Assembly (NCBI GenBank): GCA_037447655.1
Contig: JBBHKE010001244.1
Span: 479,795 to 531,136, forward strand
Length of the DNA: 51,342 nt
From: Zygnema cylindricum
Lineage: Eukaryota > Streptophyta > Zygnematophyceae > Zygnematales > Zygnemataceae
Direction of reading: 5' to 3'
Shown here one piece after another: positions 34,320-45,736 of this stretch (the stretch's first letter is position 1; every line of letters starts with the position of its first letter). The notes beneath the pieces were generated by a model. That model was not told where the DNA came from. It searched no databases and was given only the letters and a program-made list of their open reading frames with translations. A program made the translations under genes and the position numbers.

Positions 34320-35213
34320 GAGTGTTGTGTATCGGTGAAAAACTTATCGCGATAACACCGATACCGATAGTTATCGGTTATCGAACGGTCAGAGGTTCCG
34401 ATATATCGGTCTGAGACCAACAAATTCCATATCGGCGATAACAAAAAAAAATATATAGTATGCATAAAATAGTACTTTATAACATACTGTATTATATTAT
34501 TGACTTTATATAGCGTGGCATGCCACGTATAAAAATATGTTCCGTCTCCGTTAAAATGCAATTTATTACGGGCAGCGCAACACATAAATGTTTGCCGGTT
34601 AACTGAACAGATATTTTACGGCATATTACGGGATTTTACTGAACATTGTGAACATGGAACGGGAAAAGGACGGCGGACACAAAGTACAACGGACGCAAAA
34701 TAACATTTTGTGCGCCGCCAGATTCGAACGGACGACTTGGAATGAGAAAACACGAGCAGACGGACCAGCGTGAGCGCCGGCATCCCGGAATGACTCTTTT
34801 GGCATCTTATGCCAAAAAAGCCGACAGATTGACATGTGGCAAGTCCCCAGTGGATCTCAAGGAATAAAGGGACAAAGCCATGGCGTGGGATGTGAAAGGT
34901 ACATCGTTTTTATTGGATCCGTATCAAAACCGTACAGATCTCATGGCGGCTACTGTACTTTCTGTGCTTGTAGACGTCCGGGGGAATTACACCTACAGTT
35001 GAGTGTACACGCCGTACATTTATCTGTGCGATCCGTACAGCTATTGCCGATAGTTATCGTTATCGGCATTATCGCCAATAATTACCCGATATTATCGGCT
35101 ACTTATTGGCGATAAGACCGATGTCAATATATCGTACCAATATATCGATTATCGGGAACCCAAAAAAATGTCCATATCGGTAATTGGTAAATCCTTACCG
35201 ATACACAACACTA
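34320..35213. mobile_element. hAT-type non-autonomous element, 894 bp
   Basis: Ends GAGTGTTGTGTATCGGT and ACCGATACACAACACTA, flanked by a perfect 8-bp duplication GAATTTTG (34312-34319, 35214-35221). It has TATCGGTTATCG-rich subterminal text, related in style to the 7083 element, and a partial copy at 14870-15468. No transposase frame. Confidence 0.85.
34705..34795 (-). other. tRNA-like segment inside a hAT element
   Basis: On the minus strand an A-box-like GCGCTCACGCTGG (34765-34777) is followed about 35 bp later by a near-perfect B box, GTTCGAATCT (34720-34729). The spacing suits a pol III tRNA promoter. The copy at 14997-15053 keeps both boxes. I could not fold a convincing cloverleaf, so a functional tRNA is not claimed. 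Confidence 0.4.
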
Positions 35214-35267
35214 GAATTTTGTACCGAAAATCCGATATTGTTCGATACATTGCAGGACTGTACAGTG

Positions 35268-35492
35268 TACACCGTGTAGCGCTATTAGGGTTAAGATTTT
35301 TTTTTCCGCCACTTAAAAACATCATTTCTCCGTACACACTTGTCCGATTTTCAATTTGAGACCGCCAATTTGAAGTTGAGAATGTTACCTTTCAACCGCA
35401 ACCTTCAGATCTACAATCTGAAATGTGCGTACGGTGAAAAGATGTTTTAAGTGGCGAAAAACACATTGACGCTAATAGCGATTCACGGTGTA
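35268..35492 (+). mobile_element. Stowaway-like MITE
   Basis: 225 bp from TACACCGTGTAGCGCTATTAG to GCGATTCACGGTGTA, family interior intact. Confidence 0.9.
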
Positions 35493-35505
35493 CAGTTCAG
35501 TACAG

Positions 35506-35712
35506 TACTCCCTGTATCGCTATTAGTGTTAATAGTAAAACATCTTTTCTCCGTACACTCTTGTCCGATTATCAATTGAGGACCGTCAATCAGAAGCTGA
35601 GAATCTTACCTTTCAATCGCAACCGTCATGTCTACAAACCGACATTCGTGTACGGAGAAAAGCTGTTTAAAGAGACGAAAAAAGCATTAACACTAATAGA
35701 GATTCACGGTGT
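35506..35712 (+). mobile_element. Stowaway-like MITE, adjacent second copy
   Basis: 207 bp from TACTCCCTGTATCGCTATTAG to GAGATTCACGGTGTA, 13 bp after the previous copy in the same orientation. It lacks the TTTTTTCGCCACTT block near its left end. Confidence 0.85.
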
Positions 35713-36030
35713 AGTGTATCATAAGGATGTAATATATCGTACTTTTATTTTCCACGCTACACAATAGGTTACGCGATACACGATATATTGTACTGCTCAA
35801 GTACAAATATTTGTACTTTATGTACAATAAATCGCACGTTTTTGCCTTCGCCAATATTTTGGGCGGTCTTGTACTTCTTAACCGTTTCAGCGACAATCAA
35901 AAGTACAGATCGACACCGTCACGGCCACCGCTGTTAAGGAATCGAGAATCGTTCGATTGAATCTGATTGACAAGTACGGTAAAGTACATATTGTATCGGC
36001 AAGGTACTGTACTGTACAGTACGGCAGTGG

Positions 36031-36212
36031 AGTGTTAATCTTTTTCTCACCACGTAAAACGTCTTTTCTTGAATCACACGTCCGATTTTTGACTGGAGAC
36101 CACCAATAAAAGGTGAGAAACTTATCTTCCAATCGCAACCGTCAGATACACATTCTATCAAGTGCATACGGGAGAAAAGATGTTTTAACTTTTGTCCAAA
36201 AAAACATTAACA
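36031..36212 (+). mobile_element. Stowaway-like MITE lacking its terminal repeats
   Basis: Contains CGTCTTTTCTTGAATCACAC, GGAGACCACCAAT, CAATCGCAACCGTCAGAT and GGGAGAAAAGATGTTTTAAC, ending ACATTAACA. The TACACCGTG ends are gone. Confidence 0.65.
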
Positions 36213-37487
36213 GTTTGTTTAAACTTTTTTCTTCCCCTTCTTTTCCTGTTTCAAAATATCGCGTTTTGCGATACGCTACATGCGTGTCATAAAATTTGTG
36301 TATCGAATATTGAAACACAACTTTTGACCTTATCGAAAAATGTCATTTTGGCCTCGATATGCGGCAATAGTTGGCATTTAGTGTTGCTGCGCATCCGTAC
36401 TCTAGGCTTTTTACACGTGCTGAAAGGGTCTCTTTCTGTCTTTTTCCTCAGAAATTGACTGTTACGCCGAAAATCTTCTTCCGTACTTATAATATGTAAA
36501 CAACATTTTAAAGCCAAAGTACAGTCTACGTCATCTTTGAAACGTACTGTAGTACATACTCCAGTTTTTCCTTCAGTTTCTCCTTTTATTGTAACAGAAA
36601 TTAATATGCAACTATGAGTGGACATTAGGCGTACAGGTAAGAAATGGCATGGATACTATCGGTAATATCGGTATTTTACTATTTTCAATTTTCATTTTCG
36701 GCCTTTCGGGGAAGTCGGGGTGAGAAATTTCAAATTTGACGTTTCGAGTTTTGACCGTACAGGACCCCTGCGTTCAGCTGAAAATGACGGCCTAAATTTA
36801 CGCCGGTAACTAAGGTCGTCGATGAACCACACGTATTCATATTTATATTTTCCAGTTTAGAAAATGGTGTATAGTTCTAAATGGACTGGAATTTGAATTC
36901 CGGATTTCCAGCTCCACGTTGCCATTCTGGAAGTTTCCCCAACGGTTCTTTTCCAAGTTCAGAAATATTTTCTTCTCATTGCCCGATTATTCGGGCAGAA
37001 TATAAAATCACATTTTTTTCGAATTCTTCTATATCGTACATTAAGGTACACTATACAAGCAAAAGCTGTTCCTTTTATCGTACCTTCTATGTAATAGAAC
37101 ATCCAAACACAAAAAAAAAAAAATTGTACTCCCACGAGTAAAAAAGTACGATGTCAAAAAGTACGTTTGGGTAACTGTACGCCTGTACGAATATATGAAC
37201 TTTTCTGTACCTTCTGCCCAAATATATATGTGTAAAAATCTTGTCAAAATAGCGTCAACGACCATAGAGGTCAAAACTCAAACCTTCCGAGCTATGAAAC
37301 CTTAATTTCTGCACATTTTGCAACTTAAATTAGTAAATTTTGAATCTTTTTTCGTACAATTTTTGCTAAAATATTTTTCCTTTTTTGAACTTACAGAGGA
37401 AAGCATTTTCTGAACTTTGTATTTTGATACGCAAAGAAAAACTTGTTATAGATTTTTTTATTTTTATTTTTGTTAGGGTTTTTTAAA
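36213..37487. other. Upstream region of the SUMO E2 gene
   Basis: No gene recognised. The frame at 36881-37141 (MDWNLNSGFPAPRCHSG) has no known domain. A T-rich tract ending TTAG just before the ATG could be a leader-intron acceptor. Confidence 0.4.
37473..37481 (-). promoter_or_regulatory. Telo-box-like motif before the SUMO E2 start
   Basis: TTAGGGTTT (AAACCCTAA on the minus strand) lies 6 bp before the ATG. Telo boxes occur in plant promoters of translation and cell-cycle genes, but AGGGTTT text is common in this window's introns. Confidence 0.3.
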
Positions 37488-40400
37488 ATGTCAGGAATTG
37501 CTCGCGGTCGTCTCGCAGAAGAAAGGAAAGCTTGGAGGAAAAATCATCCCCATGTGAGTTTTTTTATGGTTATTTTTTGTTTTAAAAGGTTTGTAAGGGT
37601 CCATTTCAAGTTTTAAACTCGATTTATGCGTTTTTTTGCCAATTCGTGAAAGCTTCTTATGCAGATTTGACATTTAAGTGAAAGCTATTTATGTGTTTTC
37701 AACATTTTCAAAAGCTATTTATGTTTTTTGTTTTTTTTCCTTTTACCATTTTGACCATTTTTGTTTTTTACATTTTCCATCAAGCTTTTTTAGATTTTCA
37801 TAATCTGGCTCATTAATTGGAATGAAGGCAAGAGAGAGGGTGAGGGAGTGGGAGGGAAGAAGAGAGAGGGAGGAGGAGAGAGGGAGGGAGGGAGAGGAGA
37901 GAGAGGGGAGGGAGGAGAGGTAGGGAAAGAGAGGAGAGGGGAGAGGAGAAGAGAGGTAGGGAGAGGAGAGGGAGACGAAGACGAACAGAAGGAGGGAGAG
38001 GGAAAATAGAAATCATTTTACGTTGCTGTTCAGATTTTCTGTTTCAGTTTTTCGGTTGAATTCATAATTGTTGGACTTATTTTGTTTTGATCTTTGTAAT
38101 GAGTTAAACTGCCATGAAATTGTGATTCTTTTTTTTTTTTTTGCTTGCCTTATGTCTCAATTTAATAATTCCACGAGTTTTTAATCCCCCTTTTACTTTT
38201 TGGGATGATTTTTCTTTTAGGGTTTCGTGGCAAGACCTGAAACTGCAACGGATGGTTCAACGGATTTGATGACATGGAAATGCATAATTCCGGGAAAAAA
38301 GGAAGTAAGAATTCTCTTTCCCTCTCTCTCCTTCGCCCTCTTCTTTGCCTTTCCCTTTCCCTCGCCGTCTCCCTCTCTCTCTCCCTCTCCCTCTCCCTCT
38401 ACCTCTCTCTCCCTCTCCCTCTACCTCTACCTCTCTCTCCCTCTCCCTCTCCCTCTCCCCCTCCAATATTTAGGACAAATCAAATTACCTCTTCCCTTGT
38501 GTGACTTTTTTCTGTTTTGTGAATTTCAATGTGTCGTGAACTTATAAAGTTTTGAAACTTCTAGTGCTTTGTGAATTTTAATGTTGCCGATTTTTTATGT
38601 TCCGTGAATGTTATTGTTTCTTCAATATTTTCAATTTTTGGAAACTAATTTTTTTTGTTTTTGTTTTTGTTTTCCTTTCTTTCTTTTATTCTTTTTTTTA
38701 TTCTTTTTTTTATGCATTTTTTATGCATTTTTTTTTGCATTTTGTTTATCAGACCGATTGGGACAACGGCTACTTTCCCATCACGATCCTTTTTAGTGAG
38801 GATTATCCGTCAAAACCTCCAAAATGCAAATTTCCCGCCAATTTTTTCCACCCGAATGTGTATCCTTCCGGAACCGTTTGTCTCAGTATTCTGAATGAGG
38901 ACTATGTAAGTGAATGAATACTTATAAAACCTGAAAAAACCCTTTAAAAACCTTAAAAAAAAACTAAAAATACCCTAAAAATACCCTATGAAACCCTGTT
39001 TTGCACCCAAAGTGTTTTCTTCTTTTAGAAACAGCCTTAATAAATTCCTAAAAAACCCAGAAATCCTTTAAAAAGTAACTCAAAACATCTCTAGAAAACC
39101 TTTTAAAGCCAATTTTTTTTCCCAAAAAAACCCTGAAACAGTCTTGAACCAAACCAGCAGAAACCTAAAACAACCATAGAAAATTTGGAAAACCTTAAAA
39201 ACTCCCCAAAAACCTCCTCAAAAAACCGTGAAATCTGCGAGAAACTTGAAAAAACCCTAAAAAGAAGACCTCCCCAGAAATGGTTTCCTTTTTTCCTTTA
39301 CTTTTACTGAATTCAGTTTTGTTTTTTTTGTCTTAATATGCGATAGGGTTGGAGACCGGCGATTACAGTGAAACAAATATTAGTGGGGATTCAAGAACTT
39401 CTGGACCAGCCAAACCCCAATGACCCCGCCCAAACTGAGGCCTATACCCTCTTTATCCAGGTGGGTTTTGTAGGGTTTTTGTAAGGTTTTTGAAAAAATT
39501 TCAGGAGATTTCTCTAGGTTTTTTAGGATTTTCAGGGTTTTTTCGGGTTTGTAGGGTTTTTCCAGGGGTTTTAATGTTTTAAAAGGGGGGCAAATGGGGT
39601 AAATGTCTTTCTTCTTTTCAGCACTTCTTTGCACATGTAGGTTTTTACATGTCAATGATAAAATCTTCATCTTCTTTTTTTTAAAGGGTAAAAAGGTGCA
39701 TATGTCTCTTTTTTCTCCACCTCCAGTCAACCGTAGAATTCGTTTCATTTGGGCTAATCTAAATTTACTTCTGAATTTTGAAGTAAAAAAAGAAAGTTGG
39801 AAAAGAAGAAGAAGAATTTTAGGGTTATGAATAAGACTGTATGAAGAAGTTTTAGAGTTTTTAACCTGAAAACCTGAATTAGAAACCCTTTTTTTTCATT
39901 ACAAAAGAGCTGAATGCTAAAATTTGAATGAACTGAGTCTCAACTAAACATTCTAACTAAACATAATCGATTGAAGTTAAAGTTTAAGTTTAATTAAAGA
40001 AAGTTCAAATTTATTTTGTATTTAGCAAGTTTGAAGTCTCCTCCACCACCTCCACTATAAGGTGGATAATTTACTTTTTATGGAAGCATTTTTTTTTATT
40101 TTTTTTTAATTAGCTGAAAATAAAATGTGAAAAAATTGACTGAATTTGACCTCAACTTTCCTTCCCACCCTTTCAATACCCTAAAAAACCCTAGAAACCT
40201 TAAGAAACCCTTTAGAACCTTAAAAAATCCCAAAAAAAACTAGAGCCATGTGATATTACGTTAGAAGTTGTCAGATTATACTTGTTACCAAACAATTTTT
40301 TTTTATTTTTTTTCCAAACACAATATGTTTGGAATTCTATTTCCGATATCACCTTGAAAATTCTTTCTTCCCTTACCCGTTTTGTGTTCCTAGTATATAA

Positions 40401-41044
40401 TAAATATGTAGTATGTTTATATTTTAGGATATGGGCTATTTAAAAAATTTCATGCTTCCCTCTTTCATATTATCATCTTACAGTTATGATTGTTTAATAT
40501 AAACTCATAAAATTTGTAAATCTTTTTACGGGATTCTAGATTTGTAAGCTCACAGGTTTATATTTTTGTAAGCTTATAGGTTTATATTATTAAGCTTATG
40601 GGTTTATAAGTTTCAGAATCTCATAGGTTTACAATTTTGAAGCTCATAGGTTTATAAATTTACTAGCTCATAATTTATAAGCTTATATGTTTTTAGGTTT
40701 ATAACCTCTCACTGGTTAAAAGATCTATAAGCTCGTAGGTTCTTTGATTTTTAACTCTCCACAGGCTTATAGATTTATGTTCTTATGTTTCTAGATTAAT
40801 ATTTGTAAAAAACCTTAAAATACCCTAAAAATCTTTAGGAAATCCAAAATAATCCTGAAAAACCTTAGAAAACCGTTATTACGGCTTAGATTTGTAAGCT
40901 TGTAAATAACAAATATACTAATGAAACCCAGAGAATTTTGTCCTTTTTTTTTTTTTTGACTCGTTTGGGATTTTTCAGGACCGGGAAGAGTACAATCGAA
41001 GAGTTCGACAACAAGCGAAACAACATCCGTCAATCATAAATTGA
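37488..41044 (+). CDS. SCE1: SUMO-conjugating enzyme E2 (UBC9/SCE1), five exons
   Basis: Transfers SUMO from the E1 to target lysines as a Cys thioester; nuclear and cytosolic. Exons: 37488-37553, 38221-38304, 38753-38905, 39347-39460 and 40979-41044. All four introns are phase 0 with GT-AG ends (GTGAGT, GTAAGA, GTAAGT, GTGGGT donors). The joined product is 160 residues, exactly the usual UBC9 length. Motifs seen: N-terminus [20 protein letters not shown] (E1/SUMO-binding helix), [30 protein letters not shown] with catalytic Cys93, [20 protein letters not shown], and [15 protein letters not shown]. The HPN motif is intact. Compared with Arabidopsis SCE1 it differs most at residues 45-60 ([15 protein letters not shown]). 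No frameshift or missing residue. Intron 1, intron 2 and intron 4 carry repeats. Confidence 0.97.
37831..38003. repeat. GA-rich tract in SUMO E2 intron 1
   Basis: About 170 bp of polypurine (GGGAGGAGAGAGGGAG) on the sense strand. Confidence 0.9.
38313..38464. repeat. (CTCCCT)n tract in SUMO E2 intron 2
   Basis: About 150 bp of polypyrimidine hexamers starting a few bases after the exon 2 donor. Its strand polarity is opposite to the tract in intron 1. Confidence 0.9.
40500..40800. repeat. Minisatellite in SUMO E2 intron 4
   Basis: Degenerate repeats of AAGCTCATAGGTTTATA. The same intron also carries AAACCCTAAAA low-complexity text. Confidence 0.75.
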
Positions 41045-42456
41045 CAAGAATTGATAAATTGACTTTTTATATTCGTATACTTCGGAAAGAGTTTTGTTTT
41101 GAAATAGATTTCAAACAAGATTTGGGGAGAATTTTTCGAACAAGATTTTGGAGGAAGATTTGGATGAAGAAAAGGATTTTGAAAAATGGTTCTTGAATAA
41201 CTCTCTAATAGCTTACTTTGGGTGAGCTTGTGGAGAAGAGTATTTGTATGAGTCGCAAAATTATATAAGGAAAAAAGATATTACCAGTTGAGAAAAAGTA
41301 CATGAAAAACCTCATTTTTTTCGGTTTTCTATGGTTCGAGTGGTTTCTATTATCTCTTATCGTAATATAATCTCGAAAGAGTTGAAGAAACATTTTTATT
41401 TTTTTTGTGAGGGAGGTTCTTTTTCGATTTGTTCCCACTCCAAGTCCCGGAGTTCTTTCTTTAATTTTTTTTCTTTTGGATCTTTCTTGTAGCTTTTTTC
41501 TTTTGGGTCCCTTTTTTCTTTTACATTTTAGTTTTTGCAAGATTGGTATTCTTTTTAGCAATGATGTCCTTTTGAAAAATCGAGTGTTGAGGAAAAGAAA
41601 AGAAATATTTGTTTTTAGTTCAGTTACGGGATGTGGTAGCTGTATTTGTTCCTTTTTAGAAGAAGCTTTTGATGGTCGAAATCTCTTTTCTTATTTCTTT
41701 CTCTTTCATTTTTTTTTTCTTTCCTTTAGATGATACTTTTATGAGTACCTTCGTGTGTCACACAGAAACGTAACTTTTTTTTTGTAACATATTCAGCTAT
41801 ATTTTGACTTTAATCAGGTTTTTGAACCCTTGATTGGTAAATAAACGGCCTGTCCTCAAAAACCAGAAAAAATCTTTGTTTTTCTTACACGTGAAAAAGA
41901 ATAATTAGTTCAAGTATGCTCCGCTTTTTCTTACAAAGAAAATATTAATGAAGATCATTAATAAGGAATTCCAATAAGCATTCTACTAAATGCCGATGGC
42001 GAAATAGTTATGTGAAAGAGAGACCAAAGAAAGGCAGAAATTAAGTTGAAAAACGCCCGGAAAAGCAAACTACCAATATACAGAACCAAAAAAACTGTAG
42101 TTCAATCATATGAAAAACTGTATTTTTTCATTTGGTACTTGTGCAGTACATGTAGGAAACTTAGAAAAACTTCTTAGTTTATCCATAGCGCAATGCAACA
42201 GGATATAAAGTTTCCGGTCGGTTTTAGGATCGTACAAATGGATGAAAATAAATGAGCTATAAGTGGGAAAATTACAAAAACTTCAAAAACTTTGCAAATA
42301 TAGACCTACGGAAGTCTCCAAATCACTACACTCTCTAAGATAGGCCAAGTTATTGTAAATCCTCCGTACGCGGTGAATTACTCGGTGAATCTCATTGGAG
42401 GAGGTTTTGACCTCGTCTGCATTCCCGCAGTACGACATTGGATCCACAAGGGATGG
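41045..42456. other. 3' region of the SUMO E2 gene and spacer
   Basis: Possible polyadenylation signal AATAAA at about 41839. T-rich low-complexity frames (41407-41733) are not genes. Confidence 0.4.
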
Positions 42457-42674
42457 TACACCTTGAATCGTCATTAACGTTTTTGTTTACTTCATCACTT
42501 TTAACTGTTTTTATCTGTGCACGCGTGGATAATTTCCATGTGGAAACCAGCCTATCGGAACATAAGGATGTCATTTTCCCATCGCAACCATCATATTATA
42601 ACCTGACAAGTGTGCACAGAAAAGAGTTGAATTACGAGCGAAAAAAACGTTAACACTAATAGTTACTCGGTGTA
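42457..42674 (+). mobile_element. Stowaway-like MITE
   Basis: 218 bp from TACACCTTGAATCGTCATTAA to AGTTACTCGGTGTA. More diverged interior, but GACAAGTGTGCACAGAAAAG is clear. Confidence 0.75.
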
Positions 42675-43690
42675 TCATTCACATGTAATAAGGATGTATG
42701 GAGGGTTGAGACACCTTGGTGCCCCGCCTGTCGAACGGAAGTGAACATATATATGTAAGAACTTGTTTAAAGCAACGTTTAAACAATCAAATATCTCAAT
42801 TGTCACTATATCAAGGTGGCAATAAAAATGTTTCATGGTAGTTATACAACATGGTAGAGAAGAAAAGGTACATTATAGAACTACGAGGAATTGTATATAC
42901 ATTGTGCATCGTTATGGACGTTGCGAAATATACATCTTGTGTTTGTTTTACTAATATTAATTGTAATTGAAGTTTTGCTCGTGGATTGTTTTAGAATGGT
43001 CATGGTTTGTTCTATTGATAGCAATTGTAATTCAAGTTTAAGGACGTGGATGGTTTTAGAATGCTCACCAAACCAATATTAAAAAAAAAAACTAGTCTTA
43101 CCAACTATTTTTCATGTTCAATGCAAAAAATCGTGGGAATATATTAATGTTATGAAAGCTAGTAGCAAATTTCAATGTAGCTTGTGTAACCACAAAGTGC
43201 AAACAACACAAGAAAAGGTGCAGTGCGCACCGATGTTAGCATGGATTACAAAAAAAGAGACACAAGGGCCAAACTAACAAACTAAAAAGTTCCAATACAA
43301 AGAAATGATGTTAAACCATTGGAATACTTGGAAGGAATAATAGGTAAAAAAGAAAATATAGACTGCCATACAAGATCAAACAGTAAGAATCTAAGAACTT
43401 TGCGAATGCAAGATGACAACCAAAAAGGAAGCAAAATTCGCGAATACAATTTAGCAAACAACCAAAGACAAAATAAAAACAACTAGCTACAGGCACCAAT
43501 TAACGCTTGACATAAGTAAACTCCCTAAAAAGCACCCTCACACGTGTAGTTCCCTTATGCTCCTGTATTCTTGGTTGAACTCATAGATGTAGGGAGGTTT
43601 GGCAACTATCCATCACTGCAACAACAGGAGATTCAAATAAGGTGGGAAGGGTGTATGCATATTTGAAGAAAATGTTGACAATATAGGATC
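42675..43690. other. Intergenic spacer
   Basis: No gene recognised. A diverged 65-bp direct repeat (TTGTAATT...GTGGAT...TTTTAGAATG) occurs at about 42959 and 43024. Confidence 0.4.
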
Positions 43691-43777
43691 ATGGCGATAG
43701 AAGGCAGAGGGCTCCAAACCCCTAAAAAACCCTTCCTCTCAAACGAGCATCTTGTCCAAACCAACACCCAATCAAAG
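43691..43777 (+). CDS. Orphan first-exon candidate
   Basis: ATG followed by 29 open codons (MAIEGRGLQTPKKPFLSNEH, then LVQTNTQSK) ending exactly at a good donor, AAG|GTATGT. The base composition is more gene-like than its surroundings. I found no second exon before RPS2 and no homology, so this may be a gene relic or chance. Confidence 0.25.
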
Positions 43778-44404
43778 GTATGTGTAAATTCTCATTTTTT
43801 GCTTCGGTCTGGTTTCAGTCAAAGACGGGCCGAATGTTCACAGTCTCTTTAATGGTGCTTTGGTTTTAGTGGAGTTAAATGAGATTAATTATAGTCGTGT
43901 GCAAAAGTGTACGTTTTGAAAGTATAACATGGTTTACGTGCCCTTCTAGTTTAGCTTTTGTGCTTCTATTTGTTTTTGAAGCTTTCAATGTCTTGCTTTC
44001 GGTGTTGGTTAGCTTTTGTAGTGTTTGTTAGTCATTTCGGGTTTGCCATCTCTAACCTTTCATTGTAGTCAACAATCTTTCATTTGAATGCACTTTGATG
44101 GTCTCACCCTTCTGTGTTTGATAGCGAAACCTTCTTTTTCAAAAGTACGAAAAAAAAAATGTTATGTGTAGTTGAATTGGCCAAACAAATATACTTTAAT
44201 TTTTGGAAGGCATACTCTACAGAATTGGTATTTTTTATTGAATTTCACATGGTTAAATTGTTTTGGAAACATTCATGACACGGGTTCGTTCCATCCTATA
44301 AATGTTGTTGACAAAAACTTTTTTTTGTCAAATTGAAAACTATTATTGAACCCAATCTGAATCCGAAGGGATGGATGTGACAATATTGCTATATTTCTTG
44401 TGTT
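43778..44404. other. Intergenic spacer
   Basis: T-rich, no gene or repeat recognised. Confidence 0.4.
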
Positions 44405-44590
44405 TTTTTCTGGCCTTTTATGCCATATTTTTGTGCACACAAGTCATATTAGTGATGCGACGGTAACGATGGAATTTTTTTTTTGACTCCTCTCGATAAG
44501 TCTCCAATTGAAAACAGGGCAAGTGTGCACGGAGAAAAGCTGACTTGAAGCCTAGAAAAACATCAACGCTACAGTAGTACGGTACACTGC
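44405..44590 (-). mobile_element. Degenerate Stowaway-like MITE
   Basis: Keeps TTTGTGCACACAAGTC, TCTCCAATTGAAAACAGGGC and AAGTGTGCACGGAGAAAAGC, then AACATCAACGCTACAG. The ends are lost. Orientation is uncertain because the family is nearly palindromic. Confidence 0.5.
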
Positions 44591-44690
44591 CCATTGCTAT
44601 TTTGTTATTTTTGGTAAGAAAAATTGGCGACCGAATTAGTGTTATCACTTATCATCTCTAATAGCAATGAGCAGGTATATATATACTATA

Positions 44691-45571
44691 CATAGTAATA
44701 CTGTACAAAGTAGTCTTGTGCATAGTACAGTAATACAATACAGTACATTATTGTAATTATTAGTACGATCGTAGATGAACGGGAATATTCAGCAGTTAAA
44801 ACTGTAACATGTAGTACTGTATTTCTCAACATCTCTTAAGCAGTACACCGTGGACCGCTATTAGTGCTAATATTTTTTTCGCATAAAACAACTTTAATCC
44901 GTACTTTCTTGTCTGATTCTCAATTTAAGACCGTCAATTGGAAGCTGAGAATCTTAACTCTCAATTTCAACCGTCAGATCTTAATATACGGAGAAAAGAT
45001 GTTTAAGGAGAAATAAAAAACATCAATACTAATAAAGATTCACGGTGTACTGCACTGTAATGTCGTTCAACCACGTCAATATTCTCTGCAGCTTTATTGC
45101 CGTTCAGTTCTCCTCATATTCTATGATGTAATCATTCCTTCCGTTACGCTATCATTCTATAGAGTAATCTTTCTTCCTCCATTTTAGGGTTCAGATCCTT
45201 TCAAACAATGCGATCTACGGCGACGCCGAGAGCTTCGTAGACGCATAGTAATGCTGTACATAGTAGTCCTGTACATAGTACAGTACTGTACTTATCTGTA
45301 CGATCGTAGGTGAAGATTCTTACGGGAAGATTCATTATCTAAAACTGTAGCATGTAGTCTTGTAATTCTCAACACTTTTGAAGCAGTAATGCCGTTCAGC
45401 CACGTCAACATTCTCTGCGGCTGTATCGCCGTTCAGTTTATCTATCATTCTATGCCGAAATCTACCTGTTCCGTTACGCTATCATTCTATGTAGTACTCT
45501 TCCTTCCTCCATCGTAGGGTTCAGATCGTTTCAACCAACACGATCTAAGGCGACGCCGTGATCTCCGTGAC
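44691..45571. repeat. Tandem duplication upstream of RPS2
   Basis: Copy A starts at 44691 and copy B at 45244, both with CATAGTAAT(A/G)CTGTACA. They run in parallel through GTACGATCGTAG, CCGTTCAG, CCGTTACGCTATCATTCTAT, AGGGTTCAGATC and GGCGACGCCG. Copy A holds a MITE (44844-45051) that copy B lacks. Copy B continues into the RPS2 leader. Confidence 0.8.
44844..45051 (+). mobile_element. Stowaway-like MITE inside promoter copy A
   Basis: 208 bp from TACACCGTGGACCGCTATTAG to GATTCACGGTGTA, followed by CTGCACTGTAATG. The matching site in copy B reads GAAGCAGTAATGCCG, an empty site consistent with insertion at TA. Confidence 0.85.
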
Positions 45572-45677
45572 TCCCGTCACGTACACGGTTCCAATCTCCC
45601 ACCGTCCAATCGTCCGCACAATTCGAGATCTGCGTCCGTCCGCGATTCTCGCGAGCGTCTATAACAAGGTCCAACAA

Positions 45678-45686
45678 TTAGGGTTT
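45678..45686 (-). promoter_or_regulatory. Telo box in the RPS2 leader
   Basis: AAACCCTAA on the minus strand, 51 bp before the ATG. Telo boxes are characteristic of plant ribosomal-protein promoters, where they help coordinate expression. Confidence 0.5.
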
Positions 45687-45736
45687 GATCTCTTTCACGC
45701 CTTCCTTTCTCTCTTCCTGTCGCGAAGCTTTCCGCC

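Noticed and set aside
38941-39280. Interstitial telomere repeat in SUMO E2 intron 3
   Set aside because: AAACCCTAAAAATACCC text is irregular and similar runs occur in many introns and spacers here; not a regular TTTAGGG array.
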